From Vibrio gelatinilyticus (GTDB taxonomy: Bacteria > Pseudomonadota > Gammaproteobacteria > Enterobacterales > Vibrionaceae): DNA of 64,000 nt. The stretch spans positions 295,033 through 359,032 of the forward strand of contig NZ_JAJNNZ010000002.1 of assembly GCF_022836845.1 (NCBI RefSeq), written 5' to 3'. The translations under genes were made by a program, and so were the position numbers. Shown one piece after another: positions 7,901-21,473 of this stretch (positions are counted from its first letter, which is position 1; the number at the start of each line of letters is the position of its first letter). The notes below the pieces were generated by a model. It had not been told where the DNA came from and made no database searches. It was given only the letters and a program-made list of their open reading frames with translations.

Positions 7901-10900
7901 ATGGTAGATAGAGAGCAGAATGCACAGGGTCTGTATACTCCAGAATTGGAGCATGACGCTTGTGGTATCGGTTTTGTTGCTCACCTGAAAAACCGTAAAT
8001 CTCATGATGTGGTCACTCAAGCTTTAGACATGCTGGCTCGAATGGAGCACCGTGGCGGTCAAGGTTGTGATCCATGCAGCGGTGATGGTGCTGGCATCTT
8101 ATTGCAAAAACCCCATGAATTTTTACTAGAAGAAGCCGTTAAGCTTGGTATCAAGCTGCCTTCTTTCGAGAAGTATGGTGTTGGTGTTGTTCTTTTTCCA
8201 AAAGACGAGCATAAACGCGCCCAATGTCGTGACATTCTAGAACGTAATGCCAAGCGTCTTGACCTAGAAATCATCGGTTACCGCGTACTGCCGACAGACA
8301 ACTCAATGATTGGTGCTGATCCATTAAGCACTGAGCCTCAGTTTGAGCATGTGTTTATTTCAGGCGGCCCAGGTTGCACGCCAGAAGAGTTGGAACGTAA
8401 ATTGTACGTTCTACGTAACTATACGGTTCGCGTATGTCTTGAGAGCGTCTCTAACATTGGTGATGACTTCTATATCAACTCAATGTCTTACAAGACGCTG
8501 GTCTACAAGGGCCAACTCACTACAGAGCAAGTGCCTCAGTACTTCCTAGATTTACAGAATCCAACGATGGTGACGGCGCTTGCCCTAGTTCACTCTCGTT
8601 TCTCTACCAATACTTTCCCTCGTTGGCGCCTGGCGCAGCCTTTCCGTTACATTGCCCACAACGGTGAAATCAACACCGTACGCGGTAACTTGAACTGGAT
8701 GAAGGCACGTGAAGCGATCATCGAATCTGACCTGTTCACTCAGGCAGAAATCGACATGCTACTTCCTATTTGTCAGGAAGGCAGCTCGGATTCATCTAAC
8801 TTCGATATGGCACTTGAGCTCCTAGTTCTTTCTGGTCGCAGCCTGCCACATGCGTTAATGATGATGATCCCTGAAGCATGGCAAGAAAACAAAAACATGG
8901 ATCCAACTCGTCGCGCGTTCTATCAGTACCACGCAAACGTCATGGAACCGTGGGATGGCCCTGCTTCTGTTTGTTTCACCGATGGCGTTCAGGTTGGTGC
9001 GACTCTTGACCGTAACGGCCTGCGTCCTTCTCGCTATACCGTGACTAAAGATGACTTCCTCGTGATGGCTTCAGAGTCTGGTGTGGTTGAAATTGAGCCA
9101 GAGAATGTTGAATTCCGTGGTCGTCTGCAGCCAGGTCGTATCTTTGTTGCCGACCTTGAACAAGGCCGCATCATCTCTGATGAAGAAGTTAAAGACAGCA
9201 TTGCTAACGCACAGCCATATCAAAAATGGGTAGAAGAAAACCTACTCAGCCTGAAAAAGCTGCCTGAAGCGAGCAACGAATTCAGCCAACCTTCCCCTGA
9301 AAGGCTGCTGCACAAACAACAAGCGTTTGGCATTAGCTCAGAAGAAGTGAACGAAATTATCGTGCCTATGGCAAAAGATGGCAAAGAGCCACTGTCTGCA
9401 ATGGGTGCCGACTGGCCACTGGCGATCCTATCGCACCAGTCACAGCATCTATCGAACTACTTTAAGCAATTATTTGCTCAGGTCACCAACCCGCCAATCG
9501 ATCCGATTCGTGAACGTATGGTGATGTCTCTGAATACTTACCTAGGTAAAGATCAGAACCTGTTGGCCGAGTCGCCTGAGCACTGCCAAAAAGTAGAACT
9601 TGAATCGCCTGTTCTTTCAAACTCTGAGCTTGAAAAACTGCGCGCAATCGACAACGAGCACCTTCAAGCGAAGACTCTCGATATTGTTTTCCAAGCAAAT
9701 GAAGACGAAGGCAAACTAGAGCGTGCGTTGAAACGCATCTGTCAATACGCTGAAGATGCCGTTATCGATGGTTACTCTATCATCCTTCTGACTGACCGTG
9801 CAGTTAACTCTAACCACGCTGCCATTCCAGCTATGCTGGCGGTTGGCGCAGTTCACCATCACCTGATCCGTAAAGGCTTACGTGCTAAGTGTGACATCGT
9901 TGTTGAGACGGGTGATGCACGTGAAACGCACCACTTTGCAACGCTAGTGGGTTACGGTGCAAATGCGGTTAACCCATACCTTGTTATCGAGACTATGGTT
10001 GACCTACAGCGCACGAAGAAGCTGGATCCAGAAGCAAACATCAAAGATCTATTCGAGAACTACCGTAAATCAATCAACGGCGGGTTACTGAAGATCTTCT
10101 CTAAGATGGGCATCTCCACGCTTCAGTCATACCATGGTGCGCAAATCTTTGAGGCTCTAGGGATCAGCAAGTCAGTTGTTGATAAATACTTTACTGGCAC
10201 TGTTACGCGTATCGAAGGTCTCACGATCGATGATATCGCCAAAGAAGTATTGGTTCGTCACCGCGTTGGTTACCCAACTCGTGAAATTCCAGTGCAAGTT
10301 CTTGATGTAGGCGGTGTTTATCAGTGGAAACAGCGTGGTGAAAAACACCTGTTTAACCCAGAAACCATCTCTCTACTTCAAGAGTCGACTCGTAACAAAG
10401 ACTATTCGCAGTTCAAGAAATACGCGAAAGCGGTTGACGATCAGGGTGATAACGCGGCAACACTGCGTAGCCAGTTAGACTTTGTTAAGAACCCAGCAGG
10501 TTCTATTCCTCTAGAAGACGTTGAACCCATCGAAAGCATCCTTAAGCGTTTCGCAACAGGTGCCATGTCATTTGGTTCTATCTCTTACGAAGCTCACTCA
10601 ACACTCGCTGTTGCGATGAACCGTATTGGCGCGAAATCGAACTCTGGTGAAGGTGGTGAAGACCCAACCCGTTTCGAGCGCAAAGAAAATGGTGACTGGG
10701 AGCGCTCTGCGATCAAGCAGGTCGCATCAGGCCGCTTCGGTGTAACGTCTTACTACCTCACAAACTCTGATGAAATTCAGATCAAAATGGCACAGGGTGC
10801 TAAGCCTGGCGAAGGCGGTCAGCTACCAGGTGACAAAGTCGATGACTGGATCGGTGCGACTCGTCACTCAACTCCAGGGGTTGGCCTTATTTCGCCACCG

Positions 10901-12448
10901 CCACACCACGATATCTACTCTATCGAAGATTTGGCACAGCTGATCTACGACTTGAAAAATGCTAACCGTACTGGTCGCGTTAACGTGAAACTGGTCTCCG
11001 AAGCGGGCGTTGGTACTATCGCCTCTGGCGTCGCGAAAGCAAAAGCAGATGTCGTTCTTATCGCTGGTTTTGATGGCGGTACAGGTGCCTCTCCAATGTC
11101 TTCTATCCGTCACACGGGTCTTCCGTGGGAACTCGGTCTTGCAGAAACGCACCAGACTCTTCTTAAGAATGGTCTGCGTAATCGTATCGTGGTTCAATCT
11201 GATGGTCAGATGAAAACACCGCGCGACCTTGCCGTAGCAACGCTACTTGGCGCAGAAGAATGGGGTGTTGCAACAGCAGCACTAGTGGTTGAAGGCTGTA
11301 TCATGATGCGTAAGTGTCATAAGAACACCTGCCCTGTTGGTATCGCAACGCAAAACAAAACGCTGCGTGAGCGCTTTGATGGTCGCGTAGAAGACGTTGT
11401 GACATTCTTCCAGTACATGGCAGAGGGCCTGCGTGAAGTGATGGCTGAACTGGGCTTCCGTACTATCGATGAAATGGTTGGTCAATCTCACAAACTTAAA
11501 GTACGTGACGATATTGGCCACTGGAAGTACAAGAACCTCGACCTATCACCGGTTCTGCATATTGAACAAGCTCGTGAAGAAGATGGCGTATACAACCAAA
11601 CAGAGCAAAATCATAACCTTGAAGAGGTTCTTGACCGTAAGTTGATTCAAGCCGCTATTCCTGCGCTTGAGAAAGGTGAAGCAGTGAACGCTGAATTCCC
11701 GATTATCAACACGGACCGCTCTGCCGGTACAATGCTGTCGAATGAAATCTCTAAAGTCTACAAAGACCAAGGGCTACCTCAACCGATGAACGTTAAGTTT
11801 ACCGGCTCTGCAGGCCAGTCATTTGGTGCTTTCCTGGCTAAAGGTGTGAGGTTCGAAGTCGAAGGCGACGCGAACGATTACTGGGGTAAAGGTCTGTCTG
11901 GCGGTACGCTGGTACTGTACCCTGATGCAAAGTCTTCTATCGTTGCCGAAGACAACATTGTTGTTGGTAACGTATGTTTCTATGGCGCGACCTCTGGTGA
12001 ATCGTTCATTCGTGGATTGGCTGGAGAGCGTTTCTGTGTTCGTAACTCAGGAGCCAAAGTGGTTGTTGAAGGTGTTGGTGACCACGGCTGTGAATACATG
12101 ACGGGTGGCGCAGCGATTATCCTAGGCTCAACAGGTCGTAACTTTGCTGCTGGTATGAGTGGCGGTGTGGCGTATGTATGGGACAAAGCGGGTGACTTTG
12201 AAACCAAGCTAAATCCTGAACTGGTTGACCTAGATCCTATCGAACAAGAAGATCGGGAACTACTACAAGACATGCTAACCAAGCATGTAGAGTTCACAGG
12301 AAGTGAAGTTGCTCAGTCGTTCTTAGACAATTTTGAAGCAAGCCTAGCGTCTCTCGTTAAGGTGATGCCGCGTGACTACAAAGCGGTTCTTCAAAAACGT
12401 CAAGCACAAGCTGAGCAAGCTCAAACGGAAGAAGTGGAGGCAGTATAA
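7901..12448 (+). CDS. gltB: Glutamate synthase (GOGAT) large subunit, first copy
   Basis: Transfers the amide nitrogen of glutamine to 2-oxoglutarate, giving two glutamates. 1515 residues. A short propeptide ends before Cys21 in EHDACGIGF, which becomes the N-terminal nucleophile of the glutaminase class II domain; [12 protein letters not shown] and [12 protein letters not shown] belong to that domain. The FMN-binding synthase domain shows [13 protein letters not shown] and [13 protein letters not shown], and the 3Fe-4S cysteines lie in [19 protein letters not shown]. The C-terminal beta-helix has GGTLVLYP and [25 protein letters not shown] at 7887-7895 fixes the ATG at 7901 rather than an in-frame GTG at 7871. 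Its stop overlaps the gltD1 start by one base. The sequence resembles the Gram-positive/plant-type subfamily more than E. coli GltB. Confidence 0.95.
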   Translation: MVDREQNAQGLYTPELEHDACGIGFVAHLKNRKSHDVVTQALDMLARMEHRGGQGCDPCSGDGAGILLQKPHEFLLEEAVKLGIKLPSFEKYGVGVVLFPKDEHKRAQCRDILERNAKRLDLEIIGYRVLPTDNSMIGADPLSTEPQFEHVFISGGPGCTPEELERKLYVLRNYTVRVCLESVSNIGDDFYINSMSYKTLVYKGQLTTEQVPQYFLDLQNPTMVTALALVHSRFSTNTFPRWRLAQPFRYIAHNGEINTVRGNLNWMKAREAIIESDLFTQAEIDMLLPICQEGSSDSSNFDMALELLVLSGRSLPHALMMMIPEAWQENKNMDPTRRAFYQYHANVMEPWDGPASVCFTDGVQVGATLDRNGLRPSRYTVTKDDFLVMASESGVVEIEPENVEFRGRLQPGRIFVADLEQGRIISDEEVKDSIANAQPYQKWVEENLLSLKKLPEASNEFSQPSPERLLHKQQAFGISSEEVNEIIVPMAKDGKEPLSAMGADWPLAILSHQSQHLSNYFKQLFAQVTNPPIDPIRERMVMSLNTYLGKDQNLLAESPEHCQKVELESPVLSNSELEKLRAIDNEHLQAKTLDIVFQANEDEGKLERALKRICQYAEDAVIDGYSIILLTDRAVNSNHAAIPAMLAVGAVHHHLIRKGLRAKCDIVVETGDARETHHFATLVGYGANAVNPYLVIETMVDLQRTKKLDPEANIKDLFENYRKSINGGLLKIFSKMGISTLQSYHGAQIFEALGISKSVVDKYFTGTVTRIEGLTIDDIAKEVLVRHRVGYPTREIPVQVLDVGGVYQWKQRGEKHLFNPETISLLQESTRNKDYSQFKKYAKAVDDQGDNAATLRSQLDFVKNPAGSIPLEDVEPIESILKRFATGAMSFGSISYEAHSTLAVAMNRIGAKSNSGEGGEDPTRFERKENGDWERSAIKQVASGRFGVTSYYLTNSDEIQIKMAQGAKPGEGGQLPGDKVDDWIGATRHSTPGVGLISPPPHHDIYSIEDLAQLIYDLKNANRTGRVNVKLVSEAGVGTIASGVAKAKADVVLIAGFDGGTGASPMSSIRHTGLPWELGLAETHQTLLKNGLRNRIVVQSDGQMKTPRDLAVATLLGAEEWGVATAALVVEGCIMMRKCHKNTCPVGIATQNKTLRERFDGRVEDVVTFFQYMAEGLREVMAELGFRTIDEMVGQSHKLKVRDDIGHWKYKNLDLSPVLHIEQAREEDGVYNQTEQNHNLEEVLDRKLIQAAIPALEKGEAVNAEFPIINTDRSAGTMLSNEISKVYKDQGLPQPMNVKFTGSAGQSFGAFLAKGVRFEVEGDANDYWGKGLSGGTLVLYPDAKSSIVAEDNIVVGNVCFYGATSGESFIRGLAGERFCVRNSGAKVVVEGVGDHGCEYMTGGAAIILGSTGRNFAAGMSGGVAYVWDKAGDFETKLNPELVDLDPIEQEDRELLQDMLTKHVEFTGSEVAQSFLDNFEASLASLVKVMPRDYKAVLQKRQAQAEQAQTEEVEAV

Positions 12449-13917
12449 TGGGTAAGCCTACTGGATTTTTAGAACACGGTCGTGAGCTTCCACAGAAGCT
12501 CGACCCAACCGTTCGTATTGAAGACAACAAAGAATTCGTTCTTAATGAAGAGTTTGGTGACAAGATCAGCACCCAAGCTTCTCGTTGTATGGATTGTGGC
12601 GTACCTTTCTGTCACAGCGGTTGCCCAATCGGTAACATCATCCCTGAGTTCAATGACGCGGTTTATCGTGACAGCTGGGAAGAAGCTTGGAATATCCTAA
12701 GCTCAACCAACAACTTCCCTGAGTTTACGGGACGTGTGTGTCCTTCTCCTTGTGAAAGTGCATGTGTATTGGGTATCAACCAAGACCCTATCACTATCTG
12801 TAATATCGAGAAAACTATTGTTGAAACCGCATACCGTGAAGGCTATGCAAAACCGAAAAAACCTCGCTCTCGCAGTGGCAAGACCATCGCGATCATCGGT
12901 TCAGGCCCGGCGGGTCTGTCTGCCGCAGAACAACTTAATAGTGCAGGACACTGCGTTACAGTGTTCGAACGTGACGAAAAAGTCGGTGGTCTACTAAGAT
13001 TTGGCATCCCTGACTTCAAACTCGGCATGGACATTATTGATCGTAAGATCAACTTGATGGAAGAAGCTGGCGTTAAATTTGAAGTTAATGCGCATATTGG
13101 CGTTGATATCAATGCACAGCAGCTTCGACAAGATTTTGATGTCGTATTGCTCACTGGTGGCTCAACGGTTCCTAGAAACCTTCCTATTCCAGGCCGTGAA
13201 CTCAAAGGCGTTCATTTTGCAATGGAGTTCCTCGCGCAAAATAACCGTCGTGCTAACAACATGGATCTTAAAACTGAAGAGATCCATGCCCAAGGCAAAC
13301 ACGTTGTGGTTATCGGTGGTGGTGACACAGGTTCAGACTGTGTGGGTACATCAAACCGTCATAAAGCTGCAAGTGTGACTCAAGTTGAAATCATGCCGAT
13401 TCCACCTGAGAAACGTCCAGTGAACATGCCTTGGCCACAATACCCAATGATCATGAAAACCACGACTTCTCATGAAGAAGGCTGTGAGCGCCACTGGAAC
13501 ATCCTGACTAAGGAGTTCATCGGTAACGATAAGGGACAAGTCACTGGTCTGCGTATTGCTGATATTGTTTGGCAAGACGCGAAACCAGGTGAGCGCCCAG
13601 GCTTTGATGAAGTTGCAGGTAGTGAGCGTATAATCCCTTGTGATATGGCCTTCCTAGCAATGGGCTTTTTACACCCAGAACCAACCGGTGTTCTTGCTCA
13701 ACTTGATATTAAACTGGACGAGCGTGGCAATGTCGCAACTCAAGGTTATACCACTAACCAAAAGGGTGTTTTTGCTGCAGGCGATATGCGTACAGGTCAA
13801 TCTTTGGTCGTACGCTGTATCAACGAAGGTCGTGAATGTGCGCGTGAGATCGATGCATTCCTGATGGGCAACACCAATCTAGAAGCAAAAGCAAACTCGC
13901 TGATGCTTTCAGCATAA
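12448..13917 (+). CDS. gltD: Glutamate synthase small subunit, first copy (Bacillus/plant-type)
   Basis: NADPH-oxidising FAD subunit that feeds electrons through iron-sulfur clusters to GltB. 489 residues. Two N-terminal cysteine groups, C47/C50/C55/C59 (CMDCGVPFCHSGC) and C98/C102/C106 (VCPSPCESAC), bind [4Fe-4S] clusters. The FAD Rossmann motif IIGSGPAGLSAA is at about 149-160 and the NADPH motif VVIGGGDTGSDCVGTS near 290. The HKAASVTQVEIMP and WPQYPMIMKT blocks are typical of the small-subunit subtype found in Bacillus, actinobacteria and the C-terminal part of plant NADH-GOGAT, unlike the second copy at 18763. The start is coupled to gltB1 (TAATG). Confidence 0.95.
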   Translation: MGKPTGFLEHGRELPQKLDPTVRIEDNKEFVLNEEFGDKISTQASRCMDCGVPFCHSGCPIGNIIPEFNDAVYRDSWEEAWNILSSTNNFPEFTGRVCPSPCESACVLGINQDPITICNIEKTIVETAYREGYAKPKKPRSRSGKTIAIIGSGPAGLSAAEQLNSAGHCVTVFERDEKVGGLLRFGIPDFKLGMDIIDRKINLMEEAGVKFEVNAHIGVDINAQQLRQDFDVVLLTGGSTVPRNLPIPGRELKGVHFAMEFLAQNNRRANNMDLKTEEIHAQGKHVVVIGGGDTGSDCVGTSNRHKAASVTQVEIMPIPPEKRPVNMPWPQYPMIMKTTTSHEEGCERHWNILTKEFIGNDKGQVTGLRIADIVWQDAKPGERPGFDEVAGSERIIPCDMAFLAMGFLHPEPTGVLAQLDIKLDERGNVATQGYTTNQKGVFAAGDMRTGQSLVVRCINEGRECAREIDAFLMGNTNLEAKANSLMLSA

Positions 13918-13926
13918 AAGTAACAC

Positions 13927-13948
13927 TCAGGAGAGCTTCCTCTCCTGA
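13927..13948 (+). other. Perfect 9-bp hairpin after gltD1
   Basis: TCAGGAGAG (13927-13935) and CTCTCCTGA (13940-13948) with a CTTC loop, 9 nt after the gltD1 stop and 19 nt before the terminator stem. It lacks a T-tract, so a transcript-stabilising or processing role is more likely than termination. Confidence 0.5.
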
Positions 13949-13967
13949 TAAGCAATATCCTTCCTTT

Positions 13968-13996
13968 GGCCAGTACTTTCGTACTGGCCTTTTTTA
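13968..13996 (+). terminator. Rho-independent terminator of gltB1-gltD1
   Basis: GGCCAGTAC (13968-13976), TTTC loop, GTACTGGCC (13981-13989), then seven T. A strong canonical terminator that separates the two GOGAT operons. Confidence 0.95.
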
Positions 13997-14280
13997 TTGA
14001 GCCCATTTTAATTTGAACAGCGCTGCATAGTTCCGAAAACAACAGTGTGGTTTTCATCGTGTGTAGATAAATGCTTTGTAAATGCTCAAGGTTCCTGACT
14101 GATTTTTGAACACTTGATCTTTTTCCTCATAACCTATACGTTGTAAAGTTCTTGAAAATCAAACAAATCAATAATGTTAATGTTTTCACACTTCGCTTTA
14201 TGACCCAAAATAAAACAACAAGTCATTAAAAAGCAATATGTTACTGTCAGGATGACAGCAAGCTCAAAGGGAGATAGACC
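13997..14280 (+). promoter_or_regulatory. Control region of the second GOGAT operon
   Basis: AT-rich, without an ORF. CTGTCA-GGA-TGACAG (14244-14258) is a perfect palindrome with a 3-nt centre, 22 nt before the gltB2 ATG; it could be an operator or an RNA hairpin near the ribosome site AAGGGAG (14268-14274). I could not choose a convincing -35/-10 pair. Confidence 0.4.
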
Positions 14281-17200
14281 ATGGCTCTTTATGATCCTAG
14301 TCTTGAAAAAGACAACTGTGGATTCGGCCTAATTGCTCACATGCAAGGCCAATCAAGTCATAAATTGGTGCGTACCGCAATCTCTGCATTAGACCGCATG
14401 ACTCACCGTGGCGGCATTGCAGCGGATGGCAAAACCGGTGACGGTTGTGGCCTGTTGCTACAAAAACCCAACTCATACTTTCGGCTTATTGCCGAAGAAA
14501 ACCAATGGAATCTCAGCAAACAATACGCAGTCGGGATGCTGTTCTTATCCACCGATCCGGTAAAAGCTCAAACAGAAAAATCCGTCATTACCAAAGAGCT
14601 AACTCAAGAGACCCTCACGATCGCAGGGTGGCGGGATGTCCCCACGAATCCAGACGTACTGGGTCCAATTGCAACTCAATCACTGCCAAATATCGTGCAA
14701 GTCTTTGTTTCTGCTCCTGCGGGTTGGCGTGAACAAGATATTGAACGTCGACTCTATGTCGCGAGGCGACGCATAGAAAAACAGCTCTCTGATGATAATG
14801 ATTTTTACATCTGCAGCCTATCCACTCAAGTTATTGTTTATAAAGGGCTTTGTATGCCAGCGGATTTGCCAAGATTTTATCTTGATCTGGCTGATCTGCG
14901 TATGGAGTCTGCTATTTGTTTGTTCCACCAGCGCTTTTCTACCAACACACAACCACGCTGGCCACTCGCGCAACCGTTTCGATATCTGGCGCACAATGGT
15001 GAGATAAATACCATTGAAGGCAACAGACAGTGGGCAAAAGCTCGTGCCTATAAATTCGCCTCACCGCTACTTCCAGATCTGATGACAGCAGCTCCCTTTG
15101 TAAACGAGACGGGCTCAGATTCCTCAAGCTTAGATAATATGCTCGATCTGTTTTTATCTGGTGGAATGGATATTTTCCGTGCGATGCGCATGCTTGTACC
15201 ACCAGCCTGGCAAAATCACCCAGATATGGACCCTGATCTGCGCGCGTTCTATGACTTCAACTCGAAACACATGGAACCTTGGGATGGCCCTGCTGGTATC
15301 GTGTTATCTGACGGCCGTTATGCTGCCTGTAATCTTGACCGAAATGGCCTGCGCCCCGCTCGATATGTGATTACCAAAGACAATCTAATCACTCTCGCCT
15401 CTGAAGTTGGTATTTGGGATTATGCCCCCGATGAAGTCGCTGAGAAAGGTCGCGTTGGGCCTGGTGAACTGCTTGTCATCGATACTCATCAGGGTAAATT
15501 GTGGCAGTCGCATGAAATTGACAATGATCTAAAAAATAGACACCCCTACAAAGAATGGATGGAGAATAACGTTCATCACCTAGTTCCGTTTACAGAGCAA
15601 TCCAATGTAGAGGTGGGTGAACGCAGTTTTGATAACGATTTATTAAAGACCTATCAAAAGCAATTTGCCATGTCGAACGAAGAAGTGGATCAAGTTCTGC
15701 GTGTTCTTGGTGATATGGGGCAAGAAGCGACCGGTTCGATGGGTGATGATACACCCATGGCGGTATTGTCTTCTAAAGAGCGTTTGATCAGCGATTACTT
15801 CCGGCAAAAGTTTGCCCAAGTCACTAACCCACCCATCGATCCACTGCGTGAAAAACACGTCATGTCTTTGGCGACCAGTGTCGGCCAAGAAATGAATGTA
15901 TTTTGTGAAACCGACGGTCACGCGTACCGAGTCGCTTTCGACTCTCCAGTGTTACTGTACTCTGACATGCAGCAACTGCTAGAGCTCAGTAACAAACACT
16001 ATCAAAACACCTTACTCGATATCAGCTTTGATCCTGACGAAAAAGACCTACAACAAGCAATTCTCGACTTATGCGACCAAGCCGAAGAAGTCGTAAAACA
16101 AGGCACCGTTTTACTGGTTCTCTCTGATAGAGCTATTCGCAAAGGCCGCCTACCTATTCCCGCCGCGATGGCTGTTGGCGCGGTGCAAACGCGCCTTGTG
16201 AATACCAACCTTCGCTGTGACGCAAACATCATTGTGGAAACCGCCAGTGCTCGTGATCCTCATCAGTTTGCCGTACTGCTGGGATTTGGCGCGACCGCCA
16301 TTTATCCTTACCTAGCTTATGAAACACTAGGTAAACTGGTTGATGATGGTGCTATTGATAAGAGCTATGCTCAGGTCATGCTCAATTACCGACAAGGGCT
16401 TAATAAAGGCCTGTATAAGATCATGTCCAAAATGGGCATATCCACCGTGGCTTCCTATCGTTGCTCTCAGCTGTTTGAAGCCGTCGGACTACATCAAGAT
16501 GTCACCGAACTGTGTTTCAAAGGCGTTGCCAGCCGCATTCAAGGAGCCGGTTTCCAAGACTTCCAACAAGATCTGTATAACCTGTCTCGTAAAGCATGGA
16601 GTAAACGTAAAAACATTGAGCACGGTGGACTGCTCAAATACGTGCACGGTGGTGAATATCACGCCTACAATCCTGATGTGGTTGGCACATTGCAGCAAGC
16701 GGTCAAAACTGGTGACAGTCACGATTATCAAAGCTTTGCCAAGCAGGTAAATCAACGACCTGTTGCCATGCTAAGAGATCTCATGACATTCAAAACCGCC
16801 GAACAGCCTTTACCTTTAGAGAAAGTTGAAGCCGCGACTGAACTTTATAAGCGCTTCGATTCCGCAGCAATGTCCATCGGAGCCCTAAGCCCAGAGGCTC
16901 ATGAAGCCCTAGCGATAGCAATGAACCGCTTGGGTGGCTACTCGAATTCCGGAGAAGGCGGTGAAGATCCAAGACGTTTTGGAACCGAACGTAATTCGCG
17001 GATTAAACAAGTGGCGTCTGGCCGATTTGGAGTAACACCGCACTACTTAACTAACGCGGATGTTTTGCAAATTAAGGTAGCTCAAGGTGCAAAACCCGGA
17101 GAAGGCGGACAGCTACCCGGTCACAAAGTGACCGCTGAAATTGCCAAATTGCGTTACTCGGTGCAGGGCGTTACCTTGATTTCTCCCCCACCTCATCACG

Positions 17201-18744
17201 ATATCTATTCCATTGAAGATCTCGCTCAATTGATTTTTGATCTTAAGCAGGTCAACCCTAAAGCACTGGTTTCAGTCAAATTAGTATCTGAGCCGGGTGT
17301 TGGTACGATCGCGACAGGGGTGGCAAAAGCCTACGCTGACTTGATCACCATCTCTGGCTATGATGGCGGAACGGCGGCAAGCCCACTCACTTCTGTTAAG
17401 TACGCAGGTAGCCCTTGGGAGCTTGGACTGGCCGAGACGCAACAAGCTTTGGTGGCGAATGGACTTCGCCATAAAATCCGCTTACAAGTGGATGGCGGAC
17501 TGAAGACGGGGGTCGATGTGGTGAAGGCGGCAATCCTGGGGGCCGAAAGCTTTGGCTTTGGTACGGCCCCTATGGTCGCGATGGGATGTAAATTTCTACG
17601 GATTTGCCATCTGAATAACTGTGCGACAGGCGTGGCAACACAAGATGAATTACTTAGACGCGAGTACTTCAAAGGGCTACCTGAAATGGTCATGAACTAC
17701 TTTATTGGCCTAGCCGAAGAAGTTCGCGAGCTGCTTGCAAACCTAGGCGTTGAAAAGCTGACTGATTTGATAGGGCGCACCGACCTTTTGCAAGCATTGG
17801 ATGGTTTCACGGCAAAACAGAATAAACTCGATCTCAGCGACATCCTTGAAAAACCGCTGTCGCCTGAGAATCATCCATCCTTCTGGACTCAACCCAACCA
17901 GCCTTTTGATCATGCAGAGCTGAATCAAAAGATCATCAATGATTCGCTTGAGGCTGTCGAAAACCAACGCTCTACCAGCCTTTATTACGATATTCTCAAT
18001 ACTGACCGCTCTGTGGGTGCTCGCCTTTCTGGAGAAATTGCTCGTCGCTACGGCAATCAAGGAATGGTCGCCAACCCTATAAAGATCCACCTCAATGGTA
18101 CTGCTGGCCAATCTTTTGGGGTTTGGAATGCTGGCGGTGTCGAGTTATACCTCACTGGAGATGCCAACGATTATGTCGGCAAAGGCATGGCGGGAGGCAA
18201 GTTGGTGATCAAGCCTCACTTAGGCACCGCCTTTCAATGTAATGATGCAACCATCATCGGTAACACGTGCCTATATGGAGCGACTGGCGGTAAGTTATTT
18301 GCAGCTGGTAAAGCTGGCGAACGATTTGCAGTACGTAACTCAGGCACTCTGGCTGTCATCGAAGGTGCGGGGGATAATGCGTGTGAGTATATGACTGGCG
18401 GAATTGTGGCTATCCTTGGCGCAACGGGTGTTAACTTTGGCGCAGGCATGACCGGTGGGTTTGCTTATGTTCTGGATGAAAACGATGACTTTACCGGGCG
18501 CGTTAATAATGAATCGGTTGAAGCCTTATCTTTGTCAGAACTCTACATCCATCAAGAACATTTAAGAGGTATGATTGATAAACATCTCGAAATGACTGGA
18601 TCTGTGCATGCCGAAAACATTTTGGCGAACTTCGATGAGTGGATTCCAAAGTTCTACCTCGTTAAGCCAAAAGCGGCCGATCTCAATACGCTTCTTGGCC
18701 ATCAAAGTCGCAGCGCTGCAGAACTGCGCGTGCAAGCCCAATAA
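14281..18744 (+). CDS. gltB2: Glutamate synthase (GOGAT) large subunit, second copy (E. coli-type)
   Basis: 1487 residues; the symbol only marks it as the second copy. The N-terminal [20 protein letters not shown] matches the E. coli GltB maturation region, with Cys13 as the predicted nucleophile of the glutaminase domain. [12 protein letters not shown] and [12 protein letters not shown] follow in that domain. The FMN domain has [13 protein letters not shown] and [13 protein letters not shown]; the 3Fe-4S cysteines are in [19 protein letters not shown]. The C-terminal beta-helix has [17 protein letters not shown]. Ribosome site GGGAG lies just before the ATG. Followed after 18 nt by gltD2. 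It is clearly diverged from the copy at 7901 throughout, so this is not a recent duplication. Confidence 0.95.
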   Translation: MALYDPSLEKDNCGFGLIAHMQGQSSHKLVRTAISALDRMTHRGGIAADGKTGDGCGLLLQKPNSYFRLIAEENQWNLSKQYAVGMLFLSTDPVKAQTEKSVITKELTQETLTIAGWRDVPTNPDVLGPIATQSLPNIVQVFVSAPAGWREQDIERRLYVARRRIEKQLSDDNDFYICSLSTQVIVYKGLCMPADLPRFYLDLADLRMESAICLFHQRFSTNTQPRWPLAQPFRYLAHNGEINTIEGNRQWAKARAYKFASPLLPDLMTAAPFVNETGSDSSSLDNMLDLFLSGGMDIFRAMRMLVPPAWQNHPDMDPDLRAFYDFNSKHMEPWDGPAGIVLSDGRYAACNLDRNGLRPARYVITKDNLITLASEVGIWDYAPDEVAEKGRVGPGELLVIDTHQGKLWQSHEIDNDLKNRHPYKEWMENNVHHLVPFTEQSNVEVGERSFDNDLLKTYQKQFAMSNEEVDQVLRVLGDMGQEATGSMGDDTPMAVLSSKERLISDYFRQKFAQVTNPPIDPLREKHVMSLATSVGQEMNVFCETDGHAYRVAFDSPVLLYSDMQQLLELSNKHYQNTLLDISFDPDEKDLQQAILDLCDQAEEVVKQGTVLLVLSDRAIRKGRLPIPAAMAVGAVQTRLVNTNLRCDANIIVETASARDPHQFAVLLGFGATAIYPYLAYETLGKLVDDGAIDKSYAQVMLNYRQGLNKGLYKIMSKMGISTVASYRCSQLFEAVGLHQDVTELCFKGVASRIQGAGFQDFQQDLYNLSRKAWSKRKNIEHGGLLKYVHGGEYHAYNPDVVGTLQQAVKTGDSHDYQSFAKQVNQRPVAMLRDLMTFKTAEQPLPLEKVEAATELYKRFDSAAMSIGALSPEAHEALAIAMNRLGGYSNSGEGGEDPRRFGTERNSRIKQVASGRFGVTPHYLTNADVLQIKVAQGAKPGEGGQLPGHKVTAEIAKLRYSVQGVTLISPPPHHDIYSIEDLAQLIFDLKQVNPKALVSVKLVSEPGVGTIATGVAKAYADLITISGYDGGTAASPLTSVKYAGSPWELGLAETQQALVANGLRHKIRLQVDGGLKTGVDVVKAAILGAESFGFGTAPMVAMGCKFLRICHLNNCATGVATQDELLRREYFKGLPEMVMNYFIGLAEEVRELLANLGVEKLTDLIGRTDLLQALDGFTAKQNKLDLSDILEKPLSPENHPSFWTQPNQPFDHAELNQKIINDSLEAVENQRSTSLYYDILNTDRSVGARLSGEIARRYGNQGMVANPIKIHLNGTAGQSFGVWNAGGVELYLTGDANDYVGKGMAGGKLVIKPHLGTAFQCNDATIIGNTCLYGATGGKLFAAGKAGERFAVRNSGTLAVIEGAGDNACEYMTGGIVAILGATGVNFGAGMTGGFAYVLDENDDFTGRVNNESVEALSLSELYIHQEHLRGMIDKHLEMTGSVHAENILANFDEWIPKFYLVKPKAADLNTLLGHQSRSAAELRVQAQ

Positions 18745-18759
18745 TTGGAAGGAACCTGA

Positions 18760-20175
<1,416 letters not shown>

Positions 20176-20201
20176 TCGTTGGCGCGTTTAAATTCTTTTA
20201 G

Positions 20202-20223
20202 GCCCAGTCAACCTGGGCTTTTT
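20202..20223 (+). terminator. Rho-independent terminator of gltB2-gltD2
   Basis: GCCCAG (20202-20207) and CTGGGC (20213-20218) with a 5-nt loop and a run of five T, 27 bp after the gltD2 stop. Confidence 0.85.
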
Positions 20224-20235
20224 GAGATATCGACT

Positions 20236-20679
20236 ATGAATAAATTATCAAAATCAGCACTCTCTTTTTCAGTACTCATTTTGCTTGCAGCTTGTGGCTC
20301 AGGAACAACAACCATGACAGATAGAACCGAAAAACCTTGCGGAGATAGCCCTCGATGCGTGTCGACCCAAGACCATAGAGAGACATTCTCTATTGCTCCG
20401 TTTCAGCTTGCTGAGAATGTCTCAATTGACGATATCGAGCGTGTGGCACTATCGATGCCTCGCGCCAAGACCGGCGTAAAAGAAAGCAATTACCTGCGTA
20501 TTGAATACACCAGCAAAATCATGCGTTTTGTCGATGACATGGAACTCAAAATAAAAGATGGTTGGTTACTACTAAGATCTGAATCTCGTATTGGCTATTC
20601 TGATTTTGGCGTCAACCGTAAGCGAGCGGAAGCACTACGCAGCAAACTCATTGAAGCAGGGCTTGTCGTCCAGTCATAA
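20236..20679 (+). CDS. DUF1499 family lipoprotein
   Basis: 147 residues from the ATG at 20236; upstream in-frame codons run through the gltD2 terminator and are rejected. Signal peptide MNKLSKSALSFSVLILLAAC has a lipobox LAAC with Gly at +2. The mature region begins with PCGDSPRCVSTQ, the conserved N-terminal signature of DUF1499 proteins, and includes YLRIEYTSKIMRFVDDMEL and SRIGYSDFGVNRKRAEALR, also typical of that family. The function of DUF1499 is not established. It sits immediately after the GOGAT terminator and before mtnN. Confidence 0.85.
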   Translation: MNKLSKSALSFSVLILLAACGSGTTTMTDRTEKPCGDSPRCVSTQDHRETFSIAPFQLAENVSIDDIERVALSMPRAKTGVKESNYLRIEYTSKIMRFVDDMELKIKDGWLLLRSESRIGYSDFGVNRKRAEALRSKLIEAGLVVQS

Positions 20680-20706
20680 TTTTCTGCTTATCTCACCGAT
20701 GGCTAA

Positions 20707-20715
20707 TGGTATACT
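20707..20715 (+). promoter_or_regulatory. Candidate extended -10 promoter of mtnN
   Basis: TGG-TATACT at 20707-20715, an extended -10 element, 35 bp before the mtnN start codon. The -35 region (CTTATC near 20687) is poor. Confidence 0.45.
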
Positions 20716-20749
20716 GCGCACAACAAACAGTTGATCAAAGAGAGTTATC

Positions 20750-21445
20750 ATGAAAATCGGTGTTATCGGCGCAATGGAACAAGAAGTTTCCATACTAAAA
20801 TCGGCACTTACCAATCTTGTTGAAACTAAGAAAGGTGGCTGTACCTTCTTTACAGGCCAACTAAGTGATGCGGAAGTGGTATTGCTTCAATCGGGCATCG
20901 GCAAAGTGGCAGCGGCGGTAGGAACAACGATTCTTCTAAGTGACTATCAACCTGATGTGGTCATAAATACCGGTTCTGCAGGTGGTTTTGAGTCCACTCT
21001 AAACTTAGGCGACGTGGTGATTTCAACCGAAGTTCGTCATCACGATGCAGACGTGACCGCATTTGGCTACGAAATTGGTCAAATGGCGGGTCAACCAGCA
21101 GCTTTCAGTGCAGATAAAAAGCTCATGGATGTTGCAGAGCAAGCGCTCGCACAAATGGAAGACAAGCATGCGGTTCGTGGGCTAATTTGCACGGGCGATG
21201 AGTTTGTTTGCCGCCCTGAGCGTCAAGCGTTTATTCGCGACAATTTCCCAGGCGTCATCGCCGTTGAAATGGAAGCCTCTGCCATTGCTCAGACTTGTCA
21301 CCAATTCAACACCCCTTTTGTTGTCGTGCGCGCTATCTCAGACGTTGCTGATAAAGAGTCACCTATGAGTTTCGAAGAGTTCCTACCTCTTGCGGCGCAA
21401 AGCTCATCGGAAATGGTTACCAAAATGATCGAACTGCTCAAATAA
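20750..21445 (+). CDS. mtnN: 5'-methylthioadenosine/S-adenosylhomocysteine nucleosidase
   Basis: Cleaves adenine from MTA and SAH, feeding methionine salvage and the LuxS route to autoinducer-2. 231 residues, about the family length. The N-terminus [16 protein letters not shown] contains the catalytic glutamate region, [12 protein letters not shown] and [10 protein letters not shown] the nucleoside-binding loops, and [16 protein letters not shown] the ribose-binding Met-Glu pair; the catalytic aspartate lies in [12 protein letters not shown]. Likely first gene of the unit mtnN-cbiB-like-btuF, comparable with E. coli mtnN-btuF-yadS. Confidence 0.95.
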   Translation: MKIGVIGAMEQEVSILKSALTNLVETKKGGCTFFTGQLSDAEVVLLQSGIGKVAAAVGTTILLSDYQPDVVINTGSAGGFESTLNLGDVVISTEVRHHDADVTAFGYEIGQMAGQPAAFSADKKLMDVAEQALAQMEDKHAVRGLICTGDEFVCRPERQAFIRDNFPGVIAVEMEASAIAQTCHQFNTPFVVVRAISDVADKESPMSFEEFLPLAAQSSSEMVTKMIELLK

Positions 21446-21473
21446 TCAGCCTTCATAATCAAGGATGATATCT

